Source of the DNA: Kaistella antarctica
GTDB taxonomy: Bacteria > Bacteroidota > Bacteroidia > Flavobacteriales > Weeksellaceae
Length of the DNA: 64,000 bases
Assembly (NCBI RefSeq): GCF_900109615.1
Contig: NZ_FOIX01000004.1
Coordinates: forward strand, 434,001-498,000
Reading direction: 5' to 3'
The position numbers and the translations under genes are program-made. Each line of letters starts with the position of its first letter. The stretch's first letter is position 1. The notes beneath the pieces were generated by a model. The model did not search any database and was not told the origin of the DNA. It was given only the letters and a program-made list of their open reading frames with translations. Below, piece by piece: positions 1 to 9,644 of this stretch.

Positions 1-48
1 TGGTTATCTAAATTTTATGCAAATTTGCGTTAGATAGAAAATTAAAAA

Positions 49-1425
49 ATGCGACACCTACTTTTGCTCATCACGCTACTTTTTGGATTGAACTTATTTT
101 CGCAGCATGCTGGGGAATTCTCATCAGTACCCATTTATAATTTTCCCAAGATAAAATCATCGATCACGATGCCTGTGAAAATCCCGTTGGCTGAAATCGG
201 AAATATCATCAATAATTCGGTGCCGACTTTAATTTTTGAAGACAATTCTTTTACTGATAACGACAATGACCAGTTTAAAGTAAAGGTTTGGAAAACGCGT
301 CCGATCCGATTAGTTGGTGGAACAAAGCAGAATCTCCTCATCGAAGTTCCTTTAAAAATATGGGCCGAAAAAGGAATTGGAACTCTGGGTCTTTACAATT
401 ATCAGAACACCACATTCGAGACCGTGATGTATTTTAACACCCAACTCCTCTTTAATAATAATTGGACGATGGTAACAAAAACATCGCCGATGGGTTACAA
501 ATGGGTAACCAAGCCAGTGCTCGATTACGGCCGAATTAAAGTTCCCATAACCTCTCTCATTGAATCGAATTTAAAAAAACAACAAGCCGATTTTAGTAAG
601 AAAATCGATGATATGATGTTGGAGCAACTCAATTTTCAGCAGTACGCGATTATGGCGTGGAATCAGTTTTCGGAACCACTCCAAGTTTCTGAAGAATACA
701 ATACCTGGTTGAAAATAACCCCGATAAGCGTCAACATCACGCCTCTTATTTTTCATGGAAATCGAATTGATGCGAATATTGGAATCGAGACCTATTCCGA
801 AACTTTCACTGGAAGAAAACCCACTTCTTCCCCTTTAATAAAGACCATTACCAATTTTAATTATGTGCAGCAACTTCCGCAAACCTTTTTATTACAAACG
901 ACAGTTAACATCCCATTTACGGAAGCAACTAGCATTGCGGAAAGAACATTTCTAGGAAAAGAATTTGATTTCCGGGAAGGGAAATCAAAAGTGAAAATCA
1001 CTTCAATAAAGGTGTATGGAGAAGAGGATCGAATTATGATTGCAGCCGAAACTGAAGGAGCGATCGAAGGAACCTCTTACATCACGGGAATTCCAGTTTA
1101 TGATGAAGTTAAGAGAAAAATCGTTTTAACAGACACCAAATTTAAATTAAAAACGAAAAATATTTTATACAAAACTGCGACGTTTTTATTTCAGGGAAAA
1201 ATCGTCAAGATGATTGAAGACGAATATGGAATTCCGCTTGCCGATCTGGAAAACGCGTCGAAGAAAAGTATTGAAGAAACCTTTAACAAAGAATATTATA
1301 AAGGTTTGAAAATGAATGGAAAAGTCTTTAAATTGAAACCTTCGAAAATAGTTTTAAATCCGGTCGGAATTACAGCAATCATCGATACGCAGGCACAATT
1401 AGAACTTTTGATAAAAGGAATGTAA
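49..1425 (+). CDS. DUF4403 family secreted protein
   Basis: This is a 458-residue protein with an N-terminal signal peptide (MRHLLLLITLLFGLNLFSQ), so it is probably exported to the periplasm or outer membrane. The body is beta-rich, with alternating hydrophobic strands and few cysteines, and it resembles the DUF4403 family of Bacteroidota. The function of that family is not known to me. The next gene (RDD protein) starts 27 bp after the stop on the same strand, so the two are probably co-transcribed. The ATG start is supported by the signal peptide directly after it. Family assignment is from memory of its overall pattern, without a database search. Confidence 0.82.
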   Translation: MRHLLLLITLLFGLNLFSQHAGEFSSVPIYNFPKIKSSITMPVKIPLAEIGNIINNSVPTLIFEDNSFTDNDNDQFKVKVWKTRPIRLVGGTKQNLLIEVPLKIWAEKGIGTLGLYNYQNTTFETVMYFNTQLLFNNNWTMVTKTSPMGYKWVTKPVLDYGRIKVPITSLIESNLKKQQADFSKKIDDMMLEQLNFQQYAIMAWNQFSEPLQVSEEYNTWLKITPISVNITPLIFHGNRIDANIGIETYSETFTGRKPTSSPLIKTITNFNYVQQLPQTFLLQTTVNIPFTEATSIAERTFLGKEFDFREGKSKVKITSIKVYGEEDRIMIAAETEGAIEGTSYITGIPVYDEVKRKIVLTDTKFKLKTKNILYKTATFLFQGKIVKMIEDEYGIPLADLENASKKSIEETFNKEYYKGLKMNGKVFKLKPSKIVLNPVGITAIIDTQAQLELLIKGM

Positions 1426-1452
1426 TTAAAACAATAAATTGAATTAAAAAAT

Positions 1453-1962
1453 ATGGCAAGAATTTTACAAGTGGTCGAGCGAAACAAAGCAGAAAAAGGT
1501 TACCGATTCCTTAATTACCTCATCGATTTTGGATTTTCGGTGGTGGTGATTGTGGTTTTAGCATTCATTTATGTTATCGCACAATATTTTATAACGGGCA
1601 AAGATATGGATGAAGCAATCGATGAAATCACAAATATGAATCCGTTACTCGATCGCATCGGAACCTTATTATTGTACGGATTGATCATGTTTTTAATGGA
1701 AAAATTCAGCAACGGAAGAAGTCTCGGCAAATTAATAACTGGAACCAAGGTGGTAAAAGCTGATGGCAGCGAGCTGACAACGGATGATTTGCTAAAGCGA
1801 AACTTTACGCGCGCGGTTCCTTTTGATCAACTTACATTTCTCGGGAACACTGGCTGGCACGATGGCTGGTCGAACACCAGAGTGGTAAGAGTTAAGGATT
1901 ATGATCGGGCTCGAGCGGCACAAAATGATATCGAAAGCTTGGGTGCAAAAGAAAATCTTTAA
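1453..1962 (+). CDS. RDD family membrane protein
   Basis: This 169-residue protein has the RDD-family layout: an early R-FLNYLIDFG motif at about residues 17-26, a first transmembrane helix at about 27-48, a second at about 70-85, then the conserved GRSLGKLITGTKVV segment (about 88-101). The C-terminal third is soluble and charged. RDD proteins are small inner-membrane proteins, some linked to ion transport, but most, like this one, have no assigned function. It lies 27 bp behind the DUF4403 gene and ends about 50 bp before tRNA-Cys. Confidence 0.88.
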   Translation: MARILQVVERNKAEKGYRFLNYLIDFGFSVVVIVVLAFIYVIAQYFITGKDMDEAIDEITNMNPLLDRIGTLLLYGLIMFLMEKFSNGRSLGKLITGTKVVKADGSELTTDDLLKRNFTRAVPFDQLTFLGNTGWHDGWSNTRVVRVKDYDRARAAQNDIESLGAKENL

Positions 1963-1991
1963 TTAAATTTTTTCCAAAAAATAAAAAGGCC

Positions 1992-1999
1992 TATATTTG
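1992..1999 (+). promoter_or_regulatory. Bacteroidota -7 promoter element for tRNA-Cys
   Basis: TATATTTG fits the Bacteroidota -7 consensus TAnnTTTG and lies 11 bp before the tRNA. The -33 element is not clear (only a T-rich stretch is present). Confidence 0.6.
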
Positions 2000-2010
2000 C
2001 AAACCGAAAT

Positions 2011-2081
2011 GGTTCTTTGGCCGAGTGGTTAGGCAGTGGTCTGCAACACCATCTACAGCGGTTCGAATCCGCTAGGAACCT
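2011..2081 (+). tRNA. tRNA-Cys (GCA)
   Basis: A full cloverleaf can be drawn. The 7-bp acceptor stem pairs GGTTCTT (2011-2017) with AGGAACC (2074-2080) with one G-T pair. The anticodon loop is CTGCAAC with anticodon GCA, and the T loop has GTTCGAATCC. CCA is not encoded. The discriminator base is T at 2081. Confidence 0.95.
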
Positions 2082-2087
2082 CATAGC

Positions 2088-2129
2088 AAACCCTTAATTT
2101 ATTAGTTACTAATACTTTAAGGGTTTTTT
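2088..2129 (+). terminator. Rho-independent terminator after tRNA-Cys
   Basis: AAACCCTTAA pairs with TTAAGGGTTT around an 18-nt loop and is followed by a run of T. Confidence 0.75.
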
Positions 2130-2253
2130 GATTGTGTTTTGTCCGATTTCGCGCCTCGTGAAAAGCTGAATTATCGAGAAAAGCCACTCATTATTGATAG
2201 ATTGTATACAAATATAAACTAGCTTCATCAAAAAATAAAGTGACTATTCGCTG

Positions 2254-2676
2254 CTAATTGATCAATTCAATTACTACAGACGTATTTTTCTGCGTGTTAA
2301 TTTTGCAATCTTCGAAAGTTGGTTTACTTAATTTTGGCTTGAAATTTTTTGAAAATCCATAAGGCTCTCGCGGAATTCCGAGAAAATTTAAATTGCATTC
2401 GTTATCGGAGTTTTTATCATGATAAACGGATATGGCATAATAATCTTTAGGGACATCCTTCAAAGTAAAGGTGACCACGTTGCCAGTCACTTTTGCAGTG
2501 TAACTTTTATAGGCTTTGCCTTTCTGAAGAAAAGTTTTCGATTGGTTGAAAACACCAACTTCAACCTTTCCGGTAACGGTTTTAATATTGGTAACTACAA
2601 TCGTTAAATCAACAGTCTCTTTGGGGTCAGAGTTGCCCCAGATAATTCCGAACAGGAATAGAAATAAAATACGCAT
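2254..2676 (-). CDS. DUF2141 domain-containing secreted protein
   Basis: This is a 140-residue protein with a short signal peptide (MRILFLFLFGIIWGNS). The body is the DUF2141 fold, recognised by the segment VTFTLKDVPKDYYAISVYHDKN near residues 68-89 and the following GIPREPYGFS motif. The family is beta-sandwich-like, exported, and of unknown function in Bacteroidota. Only 5 bp separate it from the start side of the upstream epimerase gene's stop, so the two form a minus-strand operon with the epimerase first. Confidence 0.9.
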   Translation of the reverse strand: MRILFLFLFGIIWGNSDPKETVDLTIVVTNIKTVTGKVEVGVFNQSKTFLQKGKAYKSYTAKVTGNVVTFTLKDVPKDYYAISVYHDKNSDNECNLNFLGIPREPYGFSKNFKPKLSKPTFEDCKINTQKNTSVVIELIN

Positions 2677-2681
2677 GATTT

Positions 2682-3713
2682 TTATTTTAAATTGTTAGTG
2701 ATGAAATAGTGTTCCATCAGTTTCAGATCGTTATCGATATAAGCTTGTAAAGGCTCAGATCTTTTCTCTAAATATTTTTTGATGGGCACTTTAAAGACAG
2801 AAATAAGTGCTTTCGTAAAACCTGAAATTTTGTTTTGCTGGTTTTCAAAATAATCTTCCAGCGTATCCTTCCTGAAATTGAGTAAATCATTAAGCACATC
2901 ACCGTCCGCATAATAACCACAGTGAAAATTTTTATCTGCAAAACTTTTTGGCAGGAAATTAAGTTTCCCTAAACCGAAAATTTCGAAGGATCTGGATAAA
3001 AAATCGTCATACTTAATTCTACAATTTTCGCCGCCACCTAAATTGAATATTTTTTTAGAGAGTTGCATTTGGTGATTTACTGCATTTACAAACGCTGTGG
3101 CCGTATCTCTGGGCGTTGCTATTTCCAAGGAGGTTTTTAAAGGTTGATGAAACATAAGTTTAGAAATTTTGTGTCCGCCCATTATGGCTGTGAGTCTAAA
3201 TATACTCCAGTCCAGGTTACAATTTCTGATCGTCTCCTCAGCTAAAATTTTAGTTTTCGCATATTCATCACCTTCGCTAGGATTTAAGGGATCGGTGACG
3301 GTAATCATTGGATTATTTAACCGATCTCCATAAACTGAAATGGAGGAACTGTACACGAAAAATGCACTGGACGAATGAAGCTCTAAAAGCCGTATTAAAA
3401 TTTGGGTGCCCACGGTATTTACCTGATGCGATAAAGCAGGTTTATCATCTGCCAAAGGTGGAATTATGGCAGCTAGATGAATAACAACATCCTGATTGTA
3501 GCAAGCTTTAAGCACATCACTTTCATTAGTGATATCCCCGTAAATTATATTGACTGATCCTTTGTAAGGACTAAACTTTTTAATGTTTTTGGCCGTCTTT
3601 ACATCAAAAATGGTAATTTCATATTTATCACCGATGGCGCATAACTGCTTCAACACTTCAAATCCAAGCGTGCCTGAAGCTCCTGTCAATAATATCTTTT
3701 TTTGAATTCCCAC
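2682..3713 (-). CDS. NAD-dependent epimerase/dehydratase (extended SDR)
   Basis: The 343-residue protein starts with a Rossmann dinucleotide-binding motif, LLTGASGTLGFEVL (about residues 8-21), and has the catalytic YxxxK of extended short-chain dehydrogenases in DEYAKTKILAEE (about 149-160), preceded by an active-site serine run (FVYSSSISVYGD). These features indicate a nucleotide-sugar epimerase or dehydratase type enzyme using NAD(P). The substrate cannot be read from the sequence. It leads a two-gene minus-strand operon with the DUF2141 gene 5 bp downstream. Confidence 0.88.
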   Translation of the reverse strand: MGIQKKILLTGASGTLGFEVLKQLCAIGDKYEITIFDVKTAKNIKKFSPYKGSVNIIYGDITNESDVLKACYNQDVVIHLAAIIPPLADDKPALSHQVNTVGTQILIRLLELHSSSAFFVYSSSISVYGDRLNNPMITVTDPLNPSEGDEYAKTKILAEETIRNCNLDWSIFRLTAIMGGHKISKLMFHQPLKTSLEIATPRDTATAFVNAVNHQMQLSKKIFNLGGGENCRIKYDDFLSRSFEIFGLGKLNFLPKSFADKNFHCGYYADGDVLNDLLNFRKDTLEDYFENQQNKISGFTKALISVFKVPIKKYLEKRSEPLQAYIDNDLKLMEHYFITNNLK

Positions 3714-3989
3714 TTGTAAATTTTTACGATGAAGCCTTGGTCAAAATCTTAGCCTCCAATTTTTAAAATAATTTTAAGCCTCAATTACCCATTAATATCT
3801 ACATTAAAGAAATAATTGTAAACACCAATTTTCTATGGTTTAGACTCATTTAGAGTTAGGCATTAACTGTACCAATTCATTAGAAAAACTCACTAAGTTA
3901 AGGCAGTTGCATAGTGAATCTTTAAAGGAAACTCACCCCAAAAATAGATTTTTGCCTAAACTCTATAAACACGAATTAGCTGGATAAAA

Positions 3990-5345
3990 TTGCACCCGTT
4001 TGTTTACTACTTACTTCTGCTTTTATTTTCTACATTTGTTTTCTTATTAATTTATGGAATGAAGAATTACTTTAACCTGACCATCGGCGAGGAAGAAAAA
4101 GAGAAAGTGCTAACCAATATACAAGGCAGTATTTCTTTCTCTGGGGCAAATGTTTGGATTTTAGCGTGTGCGATCATGATTGCTTCGGTGGGACTAAATG
4201 TGAATTCTACGGCAGTCGTAATTGGGGCAATGCTTATTTCTCCTTTAATGGCTCCAATTGTTGGGGCAGGTTTTGCCTTAGCGATGTTCGATTTTGCACT
4301 TCTGCGCAAGTCACTGAAAAACCTCCTTATTTCGACTTTGATTGGGTTGATTGTTTCTTTTCTTTATTTCCTGCTAACTCCTTTTAAAGAAGCACAGTCT
4401 GAAATTCTAGCCAGAACTTCACCCAATATCTATGATGTATTGATTGCTTTCTTCGGTGGTTTAGTTGGTGTAATTGCCGTGACAAGAGTCGAAAAAGGGA
4501 ATCCCATTCCGGGAGTTGCCATCGCAACGGCGCTGATGCCACCACTTTGTACGGCAGGTTATGGATTGGCAACCGGAAATTTATCCTTTTTCGGTGGCGC
4601 ACTTTTTTTGTATGCAATTAATTGTGTCTTCATTTGTATTGCGACGTACTTTGTAGTGAAAATCCTAAAGTATCCTCCGGTAGGGTTTGTAGATGCGAAA
4701 CGTGAAAAAGAGGTGAGAAACTGGATTACCATTATCACGGTTTTAATGATTGTACCCAGTGTGTTTTTTGCGTATCAATTTATACAGCAGCAGCGATTTC
4801 AAGAAAAAGTCAATCTCTACGTCCAACAGGAATTTGAATCAAAAGGAAATACGATTGTCTATCAAAGAACCAATTACACCTCTCCTACTGCACCAAGAAC
4901 CATTGAATTAGCCTTTTTGAGTAAGAAGTTCACCGGTAAGCAAATTGAGGAAGAAAATCAAAAACTTAAACGTTTAGGTCTGCTCAATACCAAATTGATT
5001 ATCAGACAGGACAGTACTTTTTTAGCAGATGTTTCTTCAAAAAAGATTGCCAATAATGAAATTGATAATACCAATACAAAGTTGATTTCTGACCTTACCT
5101 CAAAAATAGACAGATACTCTTTTCAAACTGAAAATCTGTACAAAGAAGCTTCTTCCATCTTTCCTGAACTGAGGTCAATATCAGTCGCGAAACAAGAAAT
5201 ATTTTCGACAACAGATTCTACTAATATTATTCCTGTTGGCTTTTATCAAATTGAAAAACCTTTAACCAAGGAAAGTGAAGAAACATTGAGAAAATGGTTA
5301 CAAGCAAAGTTAAAGGTTGATACAATTGAAATTTATCGACGATAG
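3990..5345 (+). CDS. DUF389 / TIGR00341-type membrane protein
   Basis: The 451-residue protein has a transmembrane N-terminal half. Helices occur near residues 1-23, 50-70, 78-98, 110-128, 145-165, 175-195 and 200-222, including the family-typical SVGLNVNSTAVVIGAMLISPLMAPIVG stretch and IPGVAIATALMPPLCTAGYGL. The second half is a soluble extension with no match I recognise. The DUF389 family is of unknown function. The start is a TTG at 3990: there is an in-frame stop at 3966-3968 and no ATG between, and the first in-frame ATG (4059) would remove the first helix. Confidence 0.85.
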   Translation: MHPFVYYLLLLLFSTFVFLLIYGMKNYFNLTIGEEEKEKVLTNIQGSISFSGANVWILACAIMIASVGLNVNSTAVVIGAMLISPLMAPIVGAGFALAMFDFALLRKSLKNLLISTLIGLIVSFLYFLLTPFKEAQSEILARTSPNIYDVLIAFFGGLVGVIAVTRVEKGNPIPGVAIATALMPPLCTAGYGLATGNLSFFGGALFLYAINCVFICIATYFVVKILKYPPVGFVDAKREKEVRNWITIITVLMIVPSVFFAYQFIQQQRFQEKVNLYVQQEFESKGNTIVYQRTNYTSPTAPRTIELAFLSKKFTGKQIEEENQKLKRLGLLNTKLIIRQDSTFLADVSSKKIANNEIDNTNTKLISDLTSKIDRYSFQTENLYKEASSIFPELRSISVAKQEIFSTTDSTNIIPVGFYQIEKPLTKESEETLRKWLQAKLKVDTIEIYRR

Positions 5346-5549
5346 ATTGAGGCGCATTAATTTTTATTATTTAATACAATAAATTCATACTTCACAACAC
5401 GCTGACCGTCAACGGAAGATTACTTTCTATCGACGTTCTCGAAAGTTTTAACATTTCATTAACACTAGATTGGTTTCAATTTTGGAGATTGGGTGTTTAG
5501 AATGATTACTTGGTAGTCTAATTATCAAATCGTATTAAAATTTATCATT

Positions 5550-6137
5550 ATGAAATCAACTAATTTAATATCTCAACCGAACAGAAAGAATTTTATTATT
5601 AAAAATATCTTCTTGACAGGAGCAATGTCAGTACTTATGTTGACTGCTTGTAAAAAGGAAAATACCGTAGTTGAAAAATCTCTAGATCAACAAAAAATAG
5701 AGTTTGCACAAAGACAACTTGAAATTGAGCAACAAAAGTTAGCTATTGAAAAAGAGAAAATGGCTTACGAAACTCAAAAGAAAGTTGACAGTATTGCAGA
5801 AAGAAAGCAAGCTATTGCAGCAGCTCCAAAACCGCAAGTTATCAGAGAAACTAAAACTGTTTATGTAAACAATACTCCTAGACAAAATTCATCATCTGGA
5901 TCTAATTCAGGAAACACGCAAGGATCAAACCAGGGAACTACGCAGAAACAAGGAATGAGTCAAGCAGCTAAAGGAACCATTATCGGTACCGTAGGTGGTG
6001 CTGCAGCTGGTGCGATTATCAATAAGAAAAACAGAGGTTTAGGTGCTGTAGTTGGTGGTGTCGTTGGTGGCGCAACTGGGTACACAATCGGTAGAGCTGG
6101 AGATAGAAAATCTGGTCGAGTTCAGCCAAGAAATTAA
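5550..6137 (+). CDS. Glycine-zipper lipoprotein with coiled coil
   Basis: This 195-residue protein has a lipoprotein signal ending in the lipobox LMLTAC (Cys at about residue 34). A heptad-like charged coiled coil follows (about 45-75, rich in Q, E, K and I), then a Ser/Gly/Asn-rich linker. The C-terminus is a glycine zipper of the YMGG type (GTVGGAAAGAIINKKNRG, then GAVVGGVVGGATGYTIGRAG). Such zippers insert in or span membranes, so a role at the cell envelope is likely. A strong terminator follows at 6162-6192, so it is probably monocistronic. Confidence 0.85.
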   Translation: MKSTNLISQPNRKNFIIKNIFLTGAMSVLMLTACKKENTVVEKSLDQQKIEFAQRQLEIEQQKLAIEKEKMAYETQKKVDSIAERKQAIAAAPKPQVIRETKTVYVNNTPRQNSSSGSNSGNTQGSNQGTTQKQGMSQAAKGTIIGTVGGAAAGAIINKKNRGLGAVVGGVVGGATGYTIGRAGDRKSGRVQPRN

Positions 6138-6161
6138 TAAATCACTTCATATATTATAGAA

Positions 6162-6192
6162 AAGATTGCTTATTTTTAAGCAATCTTTTTTT
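6162..6192 (+). terminator. Rho-independent terminator of the glycine-zipper gene
   Basis: AAGATTGCTTA pairs with TAAGCAATCTT and is followed by seven T. It occupies the stretch in which an upstream TTG (6166) would otherwise extend the next reading frame, and so argues for the ATG at 6193. Confidence 0.85.
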
Positions 6193-7815
6193 ATGCTGTA
6201 TATCCTGTTCATGCTGATTTTGCTTTTGCCCACCTTGCTGGGTTTCGGAGCAATCTTGAGGAATATTTTTGGCGATTATGCCAAAGGTATTGCGATGCAA
6301 ATTGTGACAGGAATATTTTTTATCACAATCGTTTATACGGTGTTGGCATTCTTTATTCCCTTGAATTTTTATTTAGAAATCGCTACTTTGATAATTGGAA
6401 TATCGGCATTTTTTTATTTTAAAACCTATTTGCAGATTTGGGACTTCATTAGAGTGAACTCTCTTCTTTTCATCAGCATATCACTTCTTATTATTTTTTT
6501 CGGTGCTTACTATCCATTTATTTTAGATCATTTCGGATACTATGTTCCAACCATCAAATGGCTTTCGGAAGTCGGTTTAGTTAAAGGAATTTCAAACTTA
6601 GATTTGCTGTTGGGACAAAATTCGCTCTGGCATATTTTCCAGGCTGGACTCTCACACTTTTCTGATCCTTTCTTAAGAATAAATGTTTTAATCCTCATTG
6701 TCTATTTAATCTATGTTTTAGAAAAGAAATCGTGGATTCACTTCATTTTCTTTCCGATCTTATTTCTATTTATCCAATCTCCCTCGCCAGATTTACCAGT
6801 AATTGTTTTATCATTGATATTATTAAATGAGGTTTTTAACGACAATAAAAAGGCAGGATTTTTATTTGCCCTTTCGATTTTTATTTTTGCCATAAAACCA
6901 ACAATGGTCTGGATGCCGATTTTTATCTTTCTCTACAATTTGTTTATTTTAAAGAGTAATTTGAAATTTACATTTTTAGGGATTTCTATCTTACTTCTTT
7001 TTCTATTCAAAAACATCTGGACTTTTGGGTTTCCAATATTCCCAGTTCAATTTTTAGACTTAGGATTTTCCTGGAATCCTAATCCAATTTTGTTGCAGAA
7101 CTCTTCCGAAATGGCCATCATGAAAACCTACGATATGCAATATTCTTTTGCGGAAATTCAGCAGTTTTCACGTTTTGATTATGTGAAGAACTGGTTGTTT
7201 CTGCAGGGAATTAAAAGTAAAATTCATCTAGCATTTCTGCTCAGCTTAATTATCTTTTTTGTTTTCGCAATCATTAAGAAATCTAAATTAATTTGGATTC
7301 TCTTTCTTTCAATTTTCATTAAAAGTGTTTTGGTGCTATTGTTTTCAGCGCAATACCGATTTTTCTTCGAGGTCTTTTTCATCCTCATCTTTGTCCTCTT
7401 TTATCAACTTTTATCTAAAAGATTTTCGCTGCTAATTTTCTCAACAGCAACCATTTTTTTTGCTGCGTTTCTTTCCTTCCCTAATTTGGTTAAAGTATAT
7501 TTGCCCAGCTTCAAACTTGGTAATTTCATGTCGGGCTTTAGTAAAAATCAGTTCATAAAGCCCTCTTATTTTGAATATGAGAAGTACAAAACCCATCAAC
7601 TTGGAAATTTAAAATTTAATATGGTTAAGGATTATATTTTCAGTTTCGACACGCCACTTCCTGCTATTTCTCCGCAATTCATTCAAGAAGATTTAGATGC
7701 TGGCATTTTTCCACAATTAAAAGGAACAACTTTAAAAGAAGGTTTTATCTGGCGGAAAATTTCAGACCAAGAAAAAGAGCAACTTAAAATTATCTTAAAA
7801 GATTACTCCCCTTAA
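6193..7815 (+). CDS. Polytopic membrane protein (LIC_10190-like)
   Basis: This is a 540-residue protein with roughly twelve hydrophobic helices. It has an HFGYYVPTIKWLSE segment near residue 115 and a SLWHIFQAG segment further on, a pattern like the LIC_10190 family of membrane proteins and like GT39-type glycosyltransferases. The catalytic residues of the latter are not clear. I chose the ATG at 6193 because the in-frame TTG at 6166 lies inside the terminator of the preceding gene. The C-terminal 100 residues are soluble. A role in cell-envelope polysaccharide is possible but unproven. aroC follows 52 bp downstream. Confidence 0.78.
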   Translation: MLYILFMLILLLPTLLGFGAILRNIFGDYAKGIAMQIVTGIFFITIVYTVLAFFIPLNFYLEIATLIIGISAFFYFKTYLQIWDFIRVNSLLFISISLLIIFFGAYYPFILDHFGYYVPTIKWLSEVGLVKGISNLDLLLGQNSLWHIFQAGLSHFSDPFLRINVLILIVYLIYVLEKKSWIHFIFFPILFLFIQSPSPDLPVIVLSLILLNEVFNDNKKAGFLFALSIFIFAIKPTMVWMPIFIFLYNLFILKSNLKFTFLGISILLLFLFKNIWTFGFPIFPVQFLDLGFSWNPNPILLQNSSEMAIMKTYDMQYSFAEIQQFSRFDYVKNWLFLQGIKSKIHLAFLLSLIIFFVFAIIKKSKLIWILFLSIFIKSVLVLLFSAQYRFFFEVFFILIFVLFYQLLSKRFSLLIFSTATIFFAAFLSFPNLVKVYLPSFKLGNFMSGFSKNQFIKPSYFEYEKYKTHQLGNLKFNMVKDYIFSFDTPLPAISPQFIQEDLDAGIFPQLKGTTLKEGFIWRKISDQEKEQLKIILKDYSP

Positions 7816-7867
7816 ATATTATTAAATCAATTAAGCGCTAATCAACAAATACCTATAACTTTGTAAC

Positions 7868-8941
7868 ATGTTCAATTTAGGAAATTTTCTTACCCTCTCT
7901 ACCTTTGGCGAAAGTCATGGTGCGGCTTATGGCGGAATTGTTACCAATTTTCCCGCCGGTTTAAATATTAATTTTGAAGAAGTTCAAAACCAACTCGATC
8001 GCCGAAAACCTGGTCAAAGTTCGATCGTAACTCAAAGAAAAGAAAGTGATACCGTGAAGTTCCTTTCTGGAATTTTTGAGTGTCAAACAACGGGAACACC
8101 GATTGGATTTATGATTGAAAATGAAAATCAAAAATCAAAAGATTACGATCATATTTCAAAATCTTACCGGCCAAGTCACGCAGATTTTACCTACGACCAA
8201 AAATTCGGAATCCGCGATTATCGCGGCGGCGGCAAGTCTTCTGCGCGCGAAACGGTCAATTGGGTCGTAGCTGGAAGTATGGCCAAACAAATTTTACCAA
8301 CCAATGTAGAAATCAACGCCTATGTTTCCTCGGTGGGAGAAATTTTCTGCGAGAAACCTTATCAGGATTTAGACTTTTCTAAAATCGAATCCAATGATGT
8401 TCGGTGTCCGGATCAGGAAACCGCTGAAAAAATGATTTCGAAAATCAAAGAAATTAAGAAAGAAGGGAATACCATCGGCGGTACGATTACGTGCGTCATT
8501 AAAAATTTACCCATCGGAATTGGCGAACCCGTTTTTGGAAAACTTCAGGCAGAGCTTGGAAAAGCAATGCTCAACATTAATGCCTGCAAAGGTTTCGAAT
8601 ATGGAAGTGGATTTTGCGGTGCGAAGATGACTGGCAAAGACCACAATGATTTGTTCAATGAAGACTTCTCCACCAAAACCAATCTCTCTGGCGGAATCCA
8701 AGGTGGAATCTCCAACGGAATGGATATTTATTTTCGGGTAGCTTTCAAACCAGTCGCGACGATTTTGCGCCCGCAAGATAGTTTTGACAGCGAAGGAAAT
8801 CCAATTATTGTGGAAGGAAAAGGCCGACACGACCCTTGCGTTGTACCGCGCGCAGTTCCGATTGTAGAAAATTTAGCAGCCTTTGTTTTGGCGGATTTAT
8901 ACTTGATTAATAAACTTCGTAAATTTGCAGAATCCGTTTAA
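7868..8941 (+). CDS. aroC: Chorismate synthase
   Basis: This enzyme converts EPSP to chorismate, the last step of the shikimate pathway, using reduced FMN. The 357-residue length is standard. Diagnostic motifs are [13 protein letters not shown] at the start (about residues 12-24), the DRRKPGQS motif (about 44-52), [14 protein letters not shown] with the [14 protein letters not shown] loop (about 100-127), and [10 protein letters not shown] (about 274-283). The C-terminal [16 protein letters not shown] is the conserved substrate-binding stretch. A plausible -7 element TAACTTTG lies 5 bp before the ATG. Confidence 0.98.
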   Translation: MFNLGNFLTLSTFGESHGAAYGGIVTNFPAGLNINFEEVQNQLDRRKPGQSSIVTQRKESDTVKFLSGIFECQTTGTPIGFMIENENQKSKDYDHISKSYRPSHADFTYDQKFGIRDYRGGGKSSARETVNWVVAGSMAKQILPTNVEINAYVSSVGEIFCEKPYQDLDFSKIESNDVRCPDQETAEKMISKIKEIKKEGNTIGGTITCVIKNLPIGIGEPVFGKLQAELGKAMLNINACKGFEYGSGFCGAKMTGKDHNDLFNEDFSTKTNLSGGIQGGISNGMDIYFRVAFKPVATILRPQDSFDSEGNPIIVEGKGRHDPCVVPRAVPIVENLAAFVLADLYLINKLRKFAESV

Positions 8942-9060
8942 TTCAATTAAAAATTCTATCTGTTCCGTTTAAAAGATGGAGTGATAGATATTTTCTCAAT
9001 GTGATTTAGGTCACCTAATAACTCGACATTTATACCGAAATTTGTACAAAATAAAAAAGA

Positions 9061-9624
9061 ATGAATAATTACTGGCAAAACGCCATCAGCTTTGATGAAT
9101 ACTTAAAAATAGCAGAAGAACGTTTTCACAACAATCCCGATAAAAATGATGAGTATCAGGAATATTACGAATTGGGTTTAACAAGAACCAACCGAACCGT
9201 AAAAACATTTAAAGTTGACGCCGATCAATTAGAAAAACTAAAAGCTAAAAACTTTAATGGTAAAATTTTAATTATTTCAGAACCTTGGTGTGGCGATGCA
9301 AGTGCCACGGTTCCTGCAGTTTCGAAGTTTTTCGAAGCTGCCGGAATTGAAGTTAGAGTTTTCATGCGGGACAGCGATCTTTCACTCATCGATCAATTTC
9401 AAACCAATGGAACGCAGTCGATCCCAAAAGTGATCATCATTAATGAAGATTTCTCTGTAAAAGCAGATTGGGGTCCTCGGCCACAACATGGAAATGATCT
9501 TTTGAAGAAATTCAAGGAAAATCCTGAAACCTATCCGAAAGATGATTTCTACAATGACTTACAAGTTTATTACGCGAAGAATCGTGGGAAAGACGCCATT
9601 GAAGAAATTATCGATTTACTTTAA
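9061..9624 (+). CDS. Thioredoxin-family protein with a single active-site Cys
   Basis: The 187-residue cytoplasmic protein has a thioredoxin-like fold with the motif SEPWCGDAS (about residues 74-82). The second cysteine of CxxC is replaced by Ala, so it cannot do ordinary dithiol chemistry. A cis-Pro loop is present (TQSIPKVIII, about 119-128). The N-terminal helical extension (about 60 residues) and the sequence QEYYELG are typical of a Bacteroidota group of thioredoxin-like proteins with no known substrate. A TlpA-like gene follows 20 bp downstream, so the two probably form an operon. Confidence 0.88.
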   Translation: MNNYWQNAISFDEYLKIAEERFHNNPDKNDEYQEYYELGLTRTNRTVKTFKVDADQLEKLKAKNFNGKILIISEPWCGDASATVPAVSKFFEAAGIEVRVFMRDSDLSLIDQFQTNGTQSIPKVIIINEDFSVKADWGPRPQHGNDLLKKFKENPETYPKDDFYNDLQVYYAKNRGKDAIEEIIDLL

Positions 9625-9644
9625 TTAAACCAAAAAAATTATTC

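Noticed and set aside
6166-6192. TTG start for the polytopic membrane protein
   Set aside because: It lies inside the terminator hairpin of the preceding gene.
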